A stretch of DNA of 64,000 nucleotides. Origin: Lumbricus terrestris. Its lineage: Eukaryota > Annelida > Clitellata > Crassiclitellata > Lumbricidae. The stretch's first letter is position 1. The number at the start of each line of letters is the position of its first letter. The notes under the pieces are model-generated. The model did no database searches. It was not told where the DNA came from and worked only from the letters and a program-made list of their open reading frames with translations. The position numbers and the translations under genes are program-made. Positions 1-10,800 of this stretch are shown one piece after another. The DNA is taken from the NCBI GenBank assembly GCA_949752735.1, contig OX457039.1:46072599-46136598 (forward strand). The letters run 5' to 3'.

Positions 1-110
1 TTGTTACTCCTTTGTGCTAACCCGAATGGATTTCTGTAATGCTGTTCTTGAGGGTCTCCCAAAGTTCCGGATACGCCAGCTTCAGTCAACTGTGCTGCCC
101 GAGTCATCAC
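1..110 (+). pseudogene. LINE reverse-transcriptase fragment (CR1/L2-like)
   Basis: The frame starting at 26 reads MDFCNAVLEGLPKFRIRQLQ, which resembles the 'DYCNSVLxGLPxxxIRxLQ' block found in the C-terminal part of CR1/L2/Jockey-type reverse transcriptases. The similarity fades after about position 110 and stops follow, so this is a short dead remnant cut by the window edge. A weaker echo (CLRQLQSAVTC) occurs at about 530-560. Confidence 0.5.
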
Positions 111-1997
111 TTGCCTATCAAGCTGGGACAGTCTTTAATTAATAATTCGCGATACTGCACTACATGTTTGAAACATCCTCAAAGTAATTTAAGTCGCAAT
201 TGTTTAGAACTGTCGGTTAATAGCTACGTGAAGTGCCTTCGTGAGGTTATTGTAAGGTGCCATATAAAAGTCCATATATATACATATACACACAACCTCC
301 AAAGAAGAAGTAGGCCTATGCTGACTTCAATGCAACTACTGGCCATCATTTAATATAGTATTGATTACGTTTAATAAACAGATATATAAACTTAGAATTA
401 CTATACTTTTTTATATTTATATAATTAATATACTAGTACAGTGGGTTACTGCCTGGGGGTTTTGCTTGCGAATGAAAGGATTGACTTGAAAAATTAAGTC
501 TGGGTAAAAGGATGCCACCTGGATGCCTTCGACAACTTCAGTCAGCTGTGACATGCCAAGAGAGCATTATAAGCCCAATCTCGACCTTCAATGGGACGTG
601 CCAATGCCCTGATGAGGAAAACACCAAGAGCCAATTCATGTCAGAACATCAGTTTGACCAAGTAGTTGCAGGTACTGCAAATGGCTGCAGGCAATGAGTT
701 GCAGGTTGTTGAAGCCTTTACGAACAAGCGAACAGGATATCAAGCAAGAACTGCCATCGCCAGATCCTGCATGGTGTCTCTGAATATAACATTTGATGGT
801 GCTCTACAGTTGAGCCGAACACTAAGTGCTCCACCGCTTTGTTCACTATACGTGCTGCCAGTGTACTTCTCTGCAGACACGAGATGTGGTCCACTATATA
901 GGCACACAACAACAAAATTGAAAATTTCAACACGTGGAGCATACTCGGACACTGCAATGGGGAATGCTCGAAATGCAGGATTTTAAATACCTAAAGTACA
1001 TGATGGAAGAATCGGTTGTTGGGTACACAGAACAGGTAGTGATCCTGAGTCATAATTTATTTGAACCTTGACACTCCTAGTCACAGGGAATCTTCTTCAC
1101 TGGAGAAACATGTCATTAAGAAAGTCATGAAACTCCAATATGGCCACTTAGCCAGCTCCATCACACTGATCAGGCAGCTCTTGTTTAGGCACTCAAAATT
1201 CAGTTGAGCACATAATATGCTATGCTACTCACATAGCAGCAAAAGCAGATAAACAGTTGACCAAGAAGAAAGCATTTAATTAAGTGGATGTATATGGAAC
1301 TCTGTATCACCGTTATCATAGCTCAGGAAACTTTCTAATCTAGTTTCTATTTACTTCAGATCTGATTATGTTAGTTCAAGTTCTAATTTTATTTTTCTAA
1401 TCACAACTAATTTAGTTCCGGCTCAATCTTTATTCTTTCAAAATCATTTTAGTTTTAGGCGTAGACTTAAGTTCAGCTATGGCTCTAGTTTAAGTCCCAA
1501 ATCTATTTTTGGCACCCTGCTCTGTCTTCCAGCCATTAGAAGGCTGCATAAAAATCTTTTCCACATAAGCCTGTCTCGCCAAACCTGCAATAAAATCTAT
1601 CGCAATTGCAGCCACTTTTGTATAAACCAAAACCTGCAACCTTCAGACGAAAATGAATGCAAAGGTACTTTCTCAGAAATGTTCCCCCGAAAACTTTTCT
1701 GTTTGTCAGTGGTGACATTGGCCTTTTTAATGGAACTTTATAGACTCTCAGTTACTAAATTACACTTAAGTTAATCTGCATGAAAGAGATTCATAGCATG
1801 CATAGAGTGTACTAGTCATCCTCGAAAGAGTCAACAAAATCAGTGGTCAGTAAATTGAAATTTAACACTTTAACAACGATCTACATTGTTCAACAAGTCA
1901 CACTTAGTAGAAGTTCGTTGACACAGTGTTAAGGAAGATTCCAATCTACTCAAGTGGTCGGCTCCACAGTACACAGACACATAATAAAATATGGTAC
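111..1997. other. AT-rich intergenic stretch, no firm gene
   Basis: I see no convincing gene here. On the minus strand an open stretch at about 719-875 follows a good acceptor (ctcgtgtctgcag) and could be a 3' exon of the weak minus-strand gene described at 1998-3690. An acceptor at the tandem AG two bases further on would be needed to keep frame, so I do not call it. Confidence 0.3.
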
Positions 1998-3690
1998 CTG
2001 ACAAGTAAGTGGCCCACTGGCAGATTGATAATGCGCTCATGTACAGGGCGCAAGTAGCTGTGCGTTACTTGTAATGCCCAATTCAATGTCATCAAGCTTC
2101 GTAAGATGAGATAGCCGATGCATTGCAGTTGGGCCAATCTCTCTACACTGAGCACTGTTGGAACAGGCATGTACGGTAATGAAAAAGCAATTACTACAAT
2201 GCCCTAGTTCATCTTGAGTGAGAATGTGTTCTCTCAGAGATATCTTTCAACCTCTGTTCATTTTCGATTACAGAGGTAGCTGAGGGTGTAAGTAAGAAGA
2301 ATCATGAAGACAAGCATGGTGTCTTAGTACTTATGAAGTAAGGTAAATCAAATATTAATGTGAAAAGATAAGTACCTAGTAATGAAATTCTAGATGATAC
2401 AAACATGTATAAGATGAGATAGGCTTGTAATGGAAATCTAAACGGTTACTAAGGTTACACATACAAACACAGAAATAAAGTGGAAATCTTAGCTCAAGTT
2501 CTAACATAGTCAACAGCAAAAAAGCAGCTAGACAAAACACTCACATTTGCATTTACAAGTCTCCATAAGAGAAACTCAGAAAGCATGGGTCCAGTATTTA
2601 AAGGAATGACTGGATAAACTGGCCATATGATCGAAGCATCCAACAACATATGTGCTCTTTAATGTTGTAAAATGCACTAGAACTCAGGTAATAAAGGAAT
2701 CAAAGGCTACACTGGCTAAGAGGGCCTCTTCCTCCTTACCTGGATCAGTAATGATCGTCCATAATATAACATGCCACAGGTCTGGCACCCAATTAGCCTT
2801 CAATCCTGCAGTGAGAGCAAATGAATACCAATGCAAGTAGGGAGGTGGAAATGTGTCCTGTGGTTGAAATGCCATTGTTTTGTTGATGCAAGTAGGGAGG
2901 TTGAAATGTGTCCTGTGGTTGAAATGCCATTGTTTTGTTGATGCAAGTAGGTAGGTTGAAATGTGTCCTGTGGTTGAAATGCCATTGTTTTGTTGATGCA
3001 AGTAGGGAGGTTGAAATGTGTCCTGTGGTTGAAATGCCATTGTTTTGTTGATGCAAGTAGGGAGGTTGAAATGTGTCCTGTGGTTGAAATGCCATTGTTT
3101 TGTTGCCCCACAGCTAAATTACTGGTTAAAATCAGCATCACCCTCCAGAGAAGCTTCACATAGGCATGTAGTTCTGTAATCCAGTGCTACCATTACCTTT
3201 TAACTGTGATTGACATTGCCTAACTTCATGGTCCCACTAGCAAGTAGCAACCACAGCGCCAAGCCATCTATCATGAAATAATGCAGAACACATCCCGGCA
3301 AATCCAAGCAAACTAGATGATATACAGATCTGCTAAGCCAGTGGCTGTATATCTTGACCTCAGCTGGATTTACATGAGGACACGTTTCCACAAAGAAGCA
3401 CCCACCTCTGACATCTGCAGCTGATTGGCTTTGATTCAGAAAGCAGTCTAGGCGACTGGACGATGGAAGAACACTGTGAAACGCGGCGGCATTATTCTTC
3501 TGAGATTTTGAAGACGAGTTGTGATCGATCGAGTCAATCTGGTTATTCGTCGGTCCTCTGAAGCATCGACTCAGCTCCTGATGATGATGATGGCGTTGAG
3601 AAAGGTCAATGAGAACCCGATCGGCAGCGGCAGCAGCAGCAGCAGTGATACGGTCGGATGTACTGAAAGAATGCGATCCACTCATTCTAA
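1998..3690 (-). CDS. candidate multi-exon gene, unknown product
   Basis: Three minus-strand blocks have good splice sites and matching phases. One is about 3690-3406: ATG context, a poly-Ala run and HHHH from CAG/CAT repeats, donor GAG|gtgggt, phase 1. The second is 2805-2740: acceptor ctctcactgcag, donor CCAG|gtaagg, 66 nt, phase 1 to 1. The third is 2154-1998: acceptor cctgttccaacag, donor CAG|gtacc, phase 1 to 2. The middle exons read LKANWVPDLWHVILWTIITD and LSVERLAQLQCIGYLILR, which look like hydrophobic helices. I recognise no family. Two consecutive phase matches could arise by chance, and the 3' end is not found. A separate short block, 3237-3196, is also open between splice-like sites, so exon choice is uncertain. 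Confidence 0.3.
2833..3107. repeat. 55-bp minisatellite, five copies
   Basis: A 55-bp unit starting gcaagtaggg begins at 2833, 2888, 2943, 2998 and 3053, with only single-base differences among copies. It lies between two candidate exons of the weak minus-strand gene. The repetitive peptides that can be read through it on the minus strand are by-products of the repeat. Confidence 0.95.
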
Positions 3691-3699
3691 GCCTCAAGT

Positions 3700-4589
3700 G
3701 AAGTCAATACAGTCATTCTAGAAAGCCACCTAATCCGTTGTTTCTAATGTCAATGATCCCAGCTTCTGTTCTCTGGTCAGTTTCTTTGGTGCAGTGTAAG
3801 TTGAAGCAGAAACAAACAGCTCCATAGCCACCATGGACTACGCAGTATCACAAATCAACACAGGCAGAATCTGTAACAGAAATATAATTCACCATTGGTC
3901 AAAGTCGAAAAAAGACACTTGTGTTTGAATTATGCTTTAACTAAACACAGAATTGATTTGAAAGTCAGAATCGAGTATATATTCTTAATGGTGCAATTCA
4001 AAGACACATTTTCAACATACTACATGAGTCATATCCCTGCTTTTACCATTAAAACATCCTTAACCAAAATGCCCTTGCATTAAAAGCATCATAAGCCACA
4101 TTTGTCAGGACACAGTTACACTAGAATGTTTTGTTCCGACATTTTGCCATGCAACATACTGTGAAGGGAGATTTTTCACAAAAATAAATAATATTGTAGG
4201 AAAATGCTCTACGTCTTCACTCAAAAGTCTGATGCAGCTCCCAATTAAAAACATGCCCAAATCTTTGTTCTCCGACTCAACATTTAAAAACTCCATTTTA
4301 CTTAAGTACAATTCTCAAGTTCACAAATATGCAAATATTGCGTAAAATAATTCCAAACAAATTACTTACACAGGCTTACAGTTAGCTAAGTTCAAACTAC
4401 AACTTGAATTTGGTACAAAATTCACAATATCCATTAGGTAGTTATGTTTGTTTTTTGTATGTGCACTTGTTATAGCACTTGCCATGCGCTTTGCATCAAA
4501 GAATAAATCAACAACTGAACACAGGAATTCAACAATATATCAAACATCTTGTAGCCTCTCACAATGACACTAACACTGAGCCTTGTGGT
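3700..4589. other. AT-rich stretch without recognisable features
   Basis: I see no coding signal, RNA gene or clear repeat here. The short open frames on both strands lack domain-like composition. Confidence 0.5.
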
Positions 4590-4791
4590 CAGTGCCTAAG
4601 GTGTGGAAAATAAGTGCCTGGATGCCCCTTACCTCCCCAAAAGAAGTGCCTGGATGCCCCTTACCTTTCCAGTCTGTGCTCGTCCATAAGTGGCTGGACG
4701 GCATTCAGATTTTAAAACAAGTGCAGATTTTAAAACTGCGTGCCTGTCCATGTATGCCGTCCATGACCGTCCAGGCACACTTTAAGCCCTG
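4590..4791. mobile_element. hAT-type MITE (family A, copy 1)
   Basis: The ends are inverted: CAGTGCCTAAGGTGTG at the left and CACACTTTAAGCCCTG at the right. The flanking octamers cttgtggt and cttatgat match at 6 of 8 positions, consistent with an aged 8-bp target duplication. The internal 'aagtgcctggatgcccc' blocks match the copy at 29,898-30,075. There is no coding capacity. Confidence 0.75.
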
Positions 4792-5344
4792 CTTATGATT
4801 CTTGTTTTAAATGTTCACACCATCCAGATAAGTTATATTAATATCCTCAAAGATTCCTCAGCCAAATCAGAATGGTTCTAGCTCACTGACCCCCTTCAAA
4901 TGATTGAAACTATTCCAGATACTAAGTGTTATTTTGGGTGATATGTCGTTTGGCACATAATGCAAAAATACCTAATCTGCTCTCTGTCTACTTACCGAGT
5001 GTATTGCTATTTGAGCAAAGTCAGAAACAACCATTTGTAACCAGGCACTCTGTCTTTGGGATTACCCAGTTTATTTCTGAAGTCTGTACATATCGCGTTC
5101 TTTTACATGTAATAACAAAAGTTAATTTGCTATTCCAATACCATTTTCATGGCCAATTACTGGCTTACTTACAAATCTCACTTGACTTAAGTATTAGGCT
5201 GCTGTATGTCAGAGCACTCTATTCATTCCAAATCTGGGCAGCCAACCTCTGCATATCTGCAACCGAGCTCATGTTAATCTTTAGCCAGTAGAGACACATC
5301 ATACTTATAAAACGGCTGGCATTATAGACATAATGTAGTGCGCA
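4792..5344. other. noncoding stretch with no assigned feature
   Basis: A minus-strand stretch near 5085-4995 ends in a strong donor (ACTCG|gtaagtag) and has an upstream ag, but each frame I tried contains a stop. I do not call an exon. Confidence 0.4.
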
Positions 5345-5558
5345 TGTGGGGTGCGGTGGTGTAGGTGTATGTTCGGTGTCTTGTAGCCGGAAGGTTGCAG
5401 GTTCAAACTCACCTCAAGCCACTGTGTAGGGAAACTGAGAAAACCCTTCACTTACAATTGCTCATGCGCTTCGGCATGAAATTTCGATTCAGTGTCTACG
5501 CCGTAGCCGAGAGTACCTCTGAGTAGCAAGCTTGAAGATGCGGATTATCCCGAAGACT
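5345..5558 (+). mobile_element. tRNA-derived SINE, copy 1
   Basis: The head GGGTGCGGTGGTGTAG resembles a pol III A box, and GCAGGTTCAAACTC about 50 bases later resembles a B box. The body (cttcacttacaattgctcatg...cggcatgaaatttcgattcagtgtct) matches copies at 10,576 and 24,735. The tail is degraded. Confidence 0.7.
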
Positions 5559-5608
5559 GCGTGCCTGTTCATGTACCCAGTATGGCCGCCCAAGAAATCG
5601 CTAAAATA

Positions 5609-6076
5609 GAGAGCTGCGGTTTTATATGCTGCATCCTATGATGCAGTACGCTCAGTAAGTAATTAACAATAAATTGGCACATGTTCTAAGTAAGTAAATA
5701 GAACATTTTGATGAATTTCAGCAATAGGCAAAAATTTCTGAAAAAAGCTTAAAAGGGTGAAGATTAAATGTGTGAAATTATATCAATGGAAACGGCCTTT
5801 CATGTCATGAGCTTTCAGTTGGGTCCAGGTAAAATTGACGGTGTCGAAGTGTGAAACGAAAATCAACTTCTGACTTTAAAAGCGCCTAATCAGTTTACGA
5901 AGCACAGGTTTATTCAATTTCGAATTTTTCACTTTACTAGAATTAATATAAAAATCTACTGCATATTTCCTTCATTTATAATTTGATAACCTGACCGTTT
6001 TACTCAGATCTCGCGTTGATTATGTACTTACTGAGCGCACTGCATCATGGGATGCGGCTGATAGGTCGCAGCGCTC
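5609..6076. mobile_element. foldback/MITE element with about 53-bp inverted arms
   Basis: Arms 5609-5661 and 6024-6076 are reverse complements at roughly 75-80 percent. The best-conserved core, around gatgcagt(a/g)cgctcagtaagta, lies at the inner side of the arms. The central 360 bases are AT-rich and noncoding. No target duplication is evident. Confidence 0.65.
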
Positions 6077-6640
6077 CACATTGTTTTTTGTACATAGACA
6101 CATTCTTTGGGTATTACCGTCTTTGGGATGACCAAAGCGTAATACACGATAAGAAAAGAATCCACAAGTTGGTAACATAAAAATCTAAATCCTGCAGCAT
6201 CTAAACAAAACAACTACAACGAAAATGACTGCACGTGCAGCCTTTCGACATACATTGAGAGTGATACAAAGTTTGACAACAAACTTTAAACTACACGACA
6301 AGGCGAGATCAACACCCTGGATGAACTGCATAGTATTCTTGACCCAGCGGACATTGTAAAAAGTTAATTGCCTCACATTCACTAAATCAAGTGCACCCCT
6401 CATATGGACACAACATCGTTAAGGTAAAGTAGCGACTGGATCCTATAAAAAGTAAACATGAAACAACCTACTACTAGTTTGAGCCTGTGCGTTGAGCGAT
6501 CTCCGTTACAAACACAAAAGCTCAAAATAAACAAAGTATATTATGAAAAGGTCTTAAGCACTTTTCAGGCAGGGTTCGTAAACACATATATTAGGCTCAT
6601 GTCATTAAACTAGAATGACATCCTAATCAACCTTTCTCAC
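6077..6640. other. noncoding stretch, nothing assigned
   Basis: No gene, RNA or repeat recognised. Confidence 0.4.
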
Positions 6641-6740
6641 GAAAACTTTAGCGGAGTTTTAGTAAGAGGATCCTTGTCTTCGATTCGGACTTTTTTCTCC
6701 ATTTTAAAATGGCGACATTTTTCACCGACAGCGCATGCGC
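6641..6740 (-). promoter_or_regulatory. candidate promoter and first exon (NRF-1 and YY1-like sites)
   Basis: A perfect NRF-1-type palindrome GCGCATGCGC lies at 6731-6740, and AAAATGGCGAC at about 6706-6716 matches the YY1 consensus. On the minus strand an ATG at 6702 opens MEKKVRIEDKDPLTKTPLKF and then a strong donor (TTTTC|gtgagaaag) at 6641. A short upstream ATG (ATGTCGCCATTTTAA) would be a tiny uORF. It could be the 5' end of the weak minus-strand gene at 1998-3690, but no connecting exon was found. Confidence 0.3.
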
Positions 6741-7462
6741 ATATTTAGATCTCGTAGAATCTCGCCAGACTGCAAAGCTTTTACGAAGAAACTTTCTTAA
6801 AAGCTGCTCTTCGAATTGCATAACGAAAGTACATTCCAGGAACTTGGAACTAGTTTGACCTCTGCTACTCCCGATTTAAGGACATGCAGGCCTACGAACC
6901 TGCAGTGGCGTAGACAAGAAAGTTTCGGGAGTTAACCTCCCCCATTGGCTTAGGAACTATTTTCTAAAACGGTTATTTATCCACTTAAATAAGAAAAATA
7001 AAACACCTGTTTGTAGCAACAATTATTTTTCTTACTTTATTCCCTTTGTTACTTTATTTCCTTTTTATTTACTGTAATAGGCCTACTGTTTGGTTGGTGT
7101 CAGGAAGGGTATCCGGCCAGGCCATATAACCCCCAACCATCATAAATTTCTGGCTACGAACTATAGGCCTTAATTGGTTTCTAAATAGCCTAGTGTAGAT
7201 TTAACCCTAGTTTGACGTTTTGTTTCGCCTCAGACCATCCATAAGAATTTCGTCCGTCCTAGCTTCCACGATCCACCCCTGGCCTCAGTCTTTTCCTCTT
7301 TCTCTTTCAGCATCCCCTAAACTATCCTGCTAACCAATGAAGCAGGCCTATAATTATGAACCCTTTTGTTTGAGCAGTATGCATAATTATTATTACCCAT
7401 TGTCTCCCTTCTAATGCTGTCAAAGCGGTTCGGATAATGAGCGGGACTTCGGATGCTCTAGA
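6741..7462. other. noncoding stretch upstream of the LINE remnant
   Basis: No gene seen. The stretch contains one copy of TAGGCCTA at 7078. Its distal part may be the degraded 5' side of the LINE copy that continues at 7623. Confidence 0.4.
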
Positions 7463-7470
7463 GGCATGGA

Positions 7471-7622
7471 CAGGGTGAGAATTGCCGGGGGGGTTGGGGG
7501 GTTTCGACCCCCCCCAGTCTTTCTTAGAGCCCCATGTTAAAGTATGTTTTTTACACCCCAATTCCAAGTGGATAATGGTCCAACCCCCCCCCCCCAGTTA
7601 TTTTTCCACAATTCTCACACTG
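7471..7622. mobile_element. hAT-type MITE inserted in a LINE copy
   Basis: The ends are inverted: CAGGGTGAGAATTG at the left and CAATTCTCACACTG at the right. They are flanked by a perfect 8-bp duplication ggcatgga (7463-7470 and 7623-7630). Poly-C and poly-G runs sit inside the arms. Removing the element and one octamer rejoins the LINE reading frame, so it inserted after the LINE. Confidence 0.9.
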
Positions 7623-8460
7623 GGCATGGATGTCACCCAATAGACTATGTATACGCTTGAACCCATCTAAGACAAAATTTATTTGGTTGGGCACACGGCA
7701 GCAGCTTGCCAAGCTTGATCTATTTTCTCTTGCATCTGAATTTCCTGGCTTTGTCTTTGCAACCACGGTTCATGACCTCGGTGTCCAACTTGACCAAGAA
7801 CTCACTTTTGCTCCTCAACTTCACCGTCTTGCTCGAGACTGCTATTATCAGCTGCGCCAGCTTCGCACTGTCATCCGGCCGTTCTCTTACGTCTGCTGCT
7901 ACTCTTACTTTAGTGCATTCCTTTGTTACATCTCGCATCGACTATTGCTCTTCGCTCTACATTGGCCTCCTGTCCAGCAGATTGACTTGTCTTGGCCGGG
8001 TGTTGCGCTCTGCTGCGCGCCTAATTGGGAAAATCCCTAAATATGGTCATGTCTCAAACTACATGCTTGAGGTAGCCTACTTCACTGATCTATTCGCCAG
8101 CGTATTGAGTTCAGGGTAGCTGCATTGGTATGGCGATGTTGTCAGGGCCTCGCCCCAATTAATTTACCTCAGACAGTTAGGCCTATGCAGCTTTACATTG
8201 GGTATCCAAGGACGTCGTCAGCTACGCTCTGCTGATAAGGGAGTCCTCTCAGTTCCTTTTGCTCGTACTACTACCATGAAGAATCGAGCCTTTTCTGTGG
8301 TTGGACCAGTGGGTTGGAATGGCCTTCCTTTTGAGCTACGCCTACACCCTGGGACTCTACCAGGATCCTTCCTCACTAAACTTAAAACTGTTCTTTTTGG
8401 GCGCCACCGAGTAGTTTTTTCTTGAAGAAGCGCTATATAAATGTCCGAATGAATGAATTA
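7623..8460 (+). pseudogene. CR1/L2-like LINE, 3' part of reverse transcriptase and tail
   Basis: Frameshifted blocks read NPSKTKFIWLGTRQQLAKLD (frame from 7630), LTLVHSFVTSRIDYCSSLYI (second frame, to 8119) and RRQLRSADKGVLSVPFARTT followed by NRAFSVVGPVGWNGLPFELR (third frame, 8198-8425). These are the C-terminal RT blocks of CR1/L2-type LINEs. The 3' tail ends gcgctatataaatgtccgaatgaatgaa. At least two frameshifts make it inactive. It is split from its 5' side by the MITE at 7471-7622. Confidence 0.9.
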
Positions 8461-8670
8461 TTGTCCTCCATCATTCAGAGTCGTGCTTTTTCTGTGGTTG
8501 GCCCGGTGGTATGGAATGCCCTCCCACTTGAGCTGCGCCTGTTCTCTAGAATAGATCACTTTCTGACACATTCTATATGCACTTTAAAAACTGTTCTGTT
8601 TGGCCGTGCTGAAGCCGGGAGCGCCTCCGAGTAGTTCCCTTTAAGATGCGCTATATAAATACTTGAATGA
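8461..8670 (+). pseudogene. second LINE 3' fragment in tandem
   Basis: The frame reads SRAFSVVGPVVWNALPLELR and then LKTVLFGRAEAGSASE, a second copy of the same C-terminal RT block. It is followed by the shared tail gggagcgcctccgag...gcgctatataaat. It sits directly behind the first copy's tail, so these are two independent 5'-truncated insertions or an internal duplication. Confidence 0.85.
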
Positions 8671-9908
8671 ATCCTTCGCTGCTCGTTTCATCTCGCTCTC
8701 GTTTTATGCACGTGTGCTTTTCCTTCTCAAGCGCAAACAGACGGAAGTGATGAACAGGCCAATTTCTTTCAACCAACGATCTTACTCGAACCACAGCTCT
8801 AGGTGAATCATGGAAATAATAGATATTGCAATTAGGCCTTCGCCGAAACCCCCACGGGGATTTATATTTTAATCGCACGGAGACGTGTTACTTAAGTAGC
8901 CTTTTATTAGTTTTTGTGTTGTTTTTATTATCATTTAGGCCGATTAGGTTATCTTTCTCTGATATGGCCTAGGCCTACTGGAATGTTTCTTTTAATCTCT
9001 AATTAACTATACAGCCGCTGAAGACACACTTTACCATGAAGCAGTCTGTTAGACATATGGGGTTATTCGTATATTTCGCACGCAAAATCGTATTTCTGGC
9101 CCTTTACATTCCCCCCACCCTACGCGTACGTACAAATAAACTATAAATCTGCTCACTAGGCCTACTACTAAGGCAATTTGGCTAATCATCTACGAACATA
9201 ATACGGAACTGGAGACCGTCCGGATGTTACGTACGCACGAAAGGACGAAACATCCACCTAGCCGTCCAACCCGAATGTGGGACTGGGTTTTCGATCACGG
9301 TTTTGACTGATGCTTGTTCCCGTAACTTCGTTCTTGTGGGTAGCCACACTACAGTGACCCACCATAGAAGATACGATTAAGCCTACGAGCTGGGACAAAC
9401 AAACGTAACTTTTTTGCGTAACTGTAAAATGGTGTGCAGCAAGGTAGGCCTAACTATAGCTCATGCACTATGCCCACTGTTTCGCCCGTAGGCCGAACTC
9501 GGACAATTGTAGTATTTCAACGCCAGACCACATACGCCATAAAGGGAGGGGTTTGGGTTGTCCATATACCAGGCAAGGCCGTAGACAGAATTTATTTCGG
9601 GGTGCGTTTACGCGAATTTGAGCAAGCCCACAAGTTGAAGAACCGTCACGAGCTCCCATAGCGGGTCCTTGCACGGTGAATACGCGGTTTGACATCTTTA
9701 ATTTTTATTCTAGGCACTTCGATAATTATAAAGAGAAGCACTGCTCGGTCTTGTTTGAACTGCTTAAGTTTGAAATTAGTGTCCACTAGTCAAAGTACTA
9801 TTAGTTCCAGTACTAAAATAATGTGTCAAAGTGGTTATTCGATGTCAAAAATTCAAAGATAATTAGGTCTACTAAGTTGTTCCGTCGGTAATGATCTAAG
9901 ATCCAAAC
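8671..9908. other. noncoding stretch
   Basis: No gene recognised on either strand. It carries three copies of TAGGCCTA (8970, 9157, 9445) and otherwise unique-looking sequence. Confidence 0.4.
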
Positions 9909-10114
9909 AATAAGCGGGTTCACCATCTCAGTGACCTTTCGCGTGCGCAGTGGTCAAGGTCAATACTACAATAGATGGTGTATATACCAAAAGCTCGGAG
10001 GCTTGAAGACTCGCGCATTGCAATTTTTATATAATCAAACATCTATTGTAGTAGGCCTAATGACCTTGAGCACTGCGCACGCGAAAGGTCACCGAGATGG
10101 TGAACCTGCTTATT
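9909..10114. mobile_element. foldback MITE with about 70-bp inverted arms
   Basis: Arms 9909-9977 and 10040-10114 are inverted at about 90 percent identity. The left arm begins aataagcgggttcacc and the right arm ends ggtgaacctgcttatt. The about 60-bp centre is unique. No clear target duplication and no coding capacity. Confidence 0.85.
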
Positions 10115-10575
10115 CGAACGGTTTCCAGTTTACACAAACGAGACAACAGGTAATTATCTCGACCTGGAGTTTCACTGGCGTCTGCTGCAGATCTTTTACG
10201 GGTATGCATAGTACATATAAATGCCTATTTCGGTTAAATTTAAATCAATGTCAAGAATTTAGAACTTCCGTAACATCATGTCTAAAAGTGTCCAATGTGG
10301 AATATATTTTTTGTGAAGAATGAGCATGGTCCCCAAGAATTGTGGCACCCCAGCATTAGTCTGCCTTTGCCCAAGGTCTGCCCTGACTCAATCTAAGCAC
10401 GCAAAATCACCAGCATGCGAGCCAGTTAAACTGTTACAGGATACAACTCTGTGCCTACGCCCTGCACAAGTCTCAACATCAGGCATTCTATGAGGGGATG
10501 TCTAAAAAGGGAAAGCAAAAAGAGGACAATGGGGGACACAGACCCAAAGGTAATTATTTAAGGATGTCAATCCGC
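10115..10575. other. noncoding stretch
   Basis: No feature supported. Confidence 0.4.
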
Positions 10576-10800
10576 ATTGTGGGGTGCAGTGGTGTAGTGG
10601 GCATGTTCGTTGCCTTGCAGCTGAAGGGTTGTAGGCTTGAATCCACCTCAAGTAGACGCGAAGCAACCTTGGGCAAGTCCTTCACTCACAATTGCTCAGC
10701 ACTTCAGCATGAAGCTTTGATGCAGTGTCTGATATGTAGTCGGGAGCGCCTCCGAGCCAAGAGCTTGAAGGGGCGCTATAACAAGTGCACATACAAACAA
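10576..10800 (+). mobile_element. tRNA-derived SINE, copy 2
   Basis: The A-box-like head GGTGCAGTGGTGTAGTGG is followed by a B-box-like GGCTTGAATCC. The 3' part gggagcgcctccgag...gcgctataacaag matches the tails of the LINE fragments at 8390-8670. This is the best-preserved of the three copies. Confidence 0.8.

Noticed and set aside
1536..1718. 60-codon minus-strand ORF as a gene
   Set aside because: No splice partners in phase, no recognisable motif, length expected by chance.
2684..3159. Overlapping minus-strand ORFs with repeated HNHRTHF/NKTMAFQPQD-type peptides
   Set aside because: They are readings of the 55-bp minisatellite in several frames.
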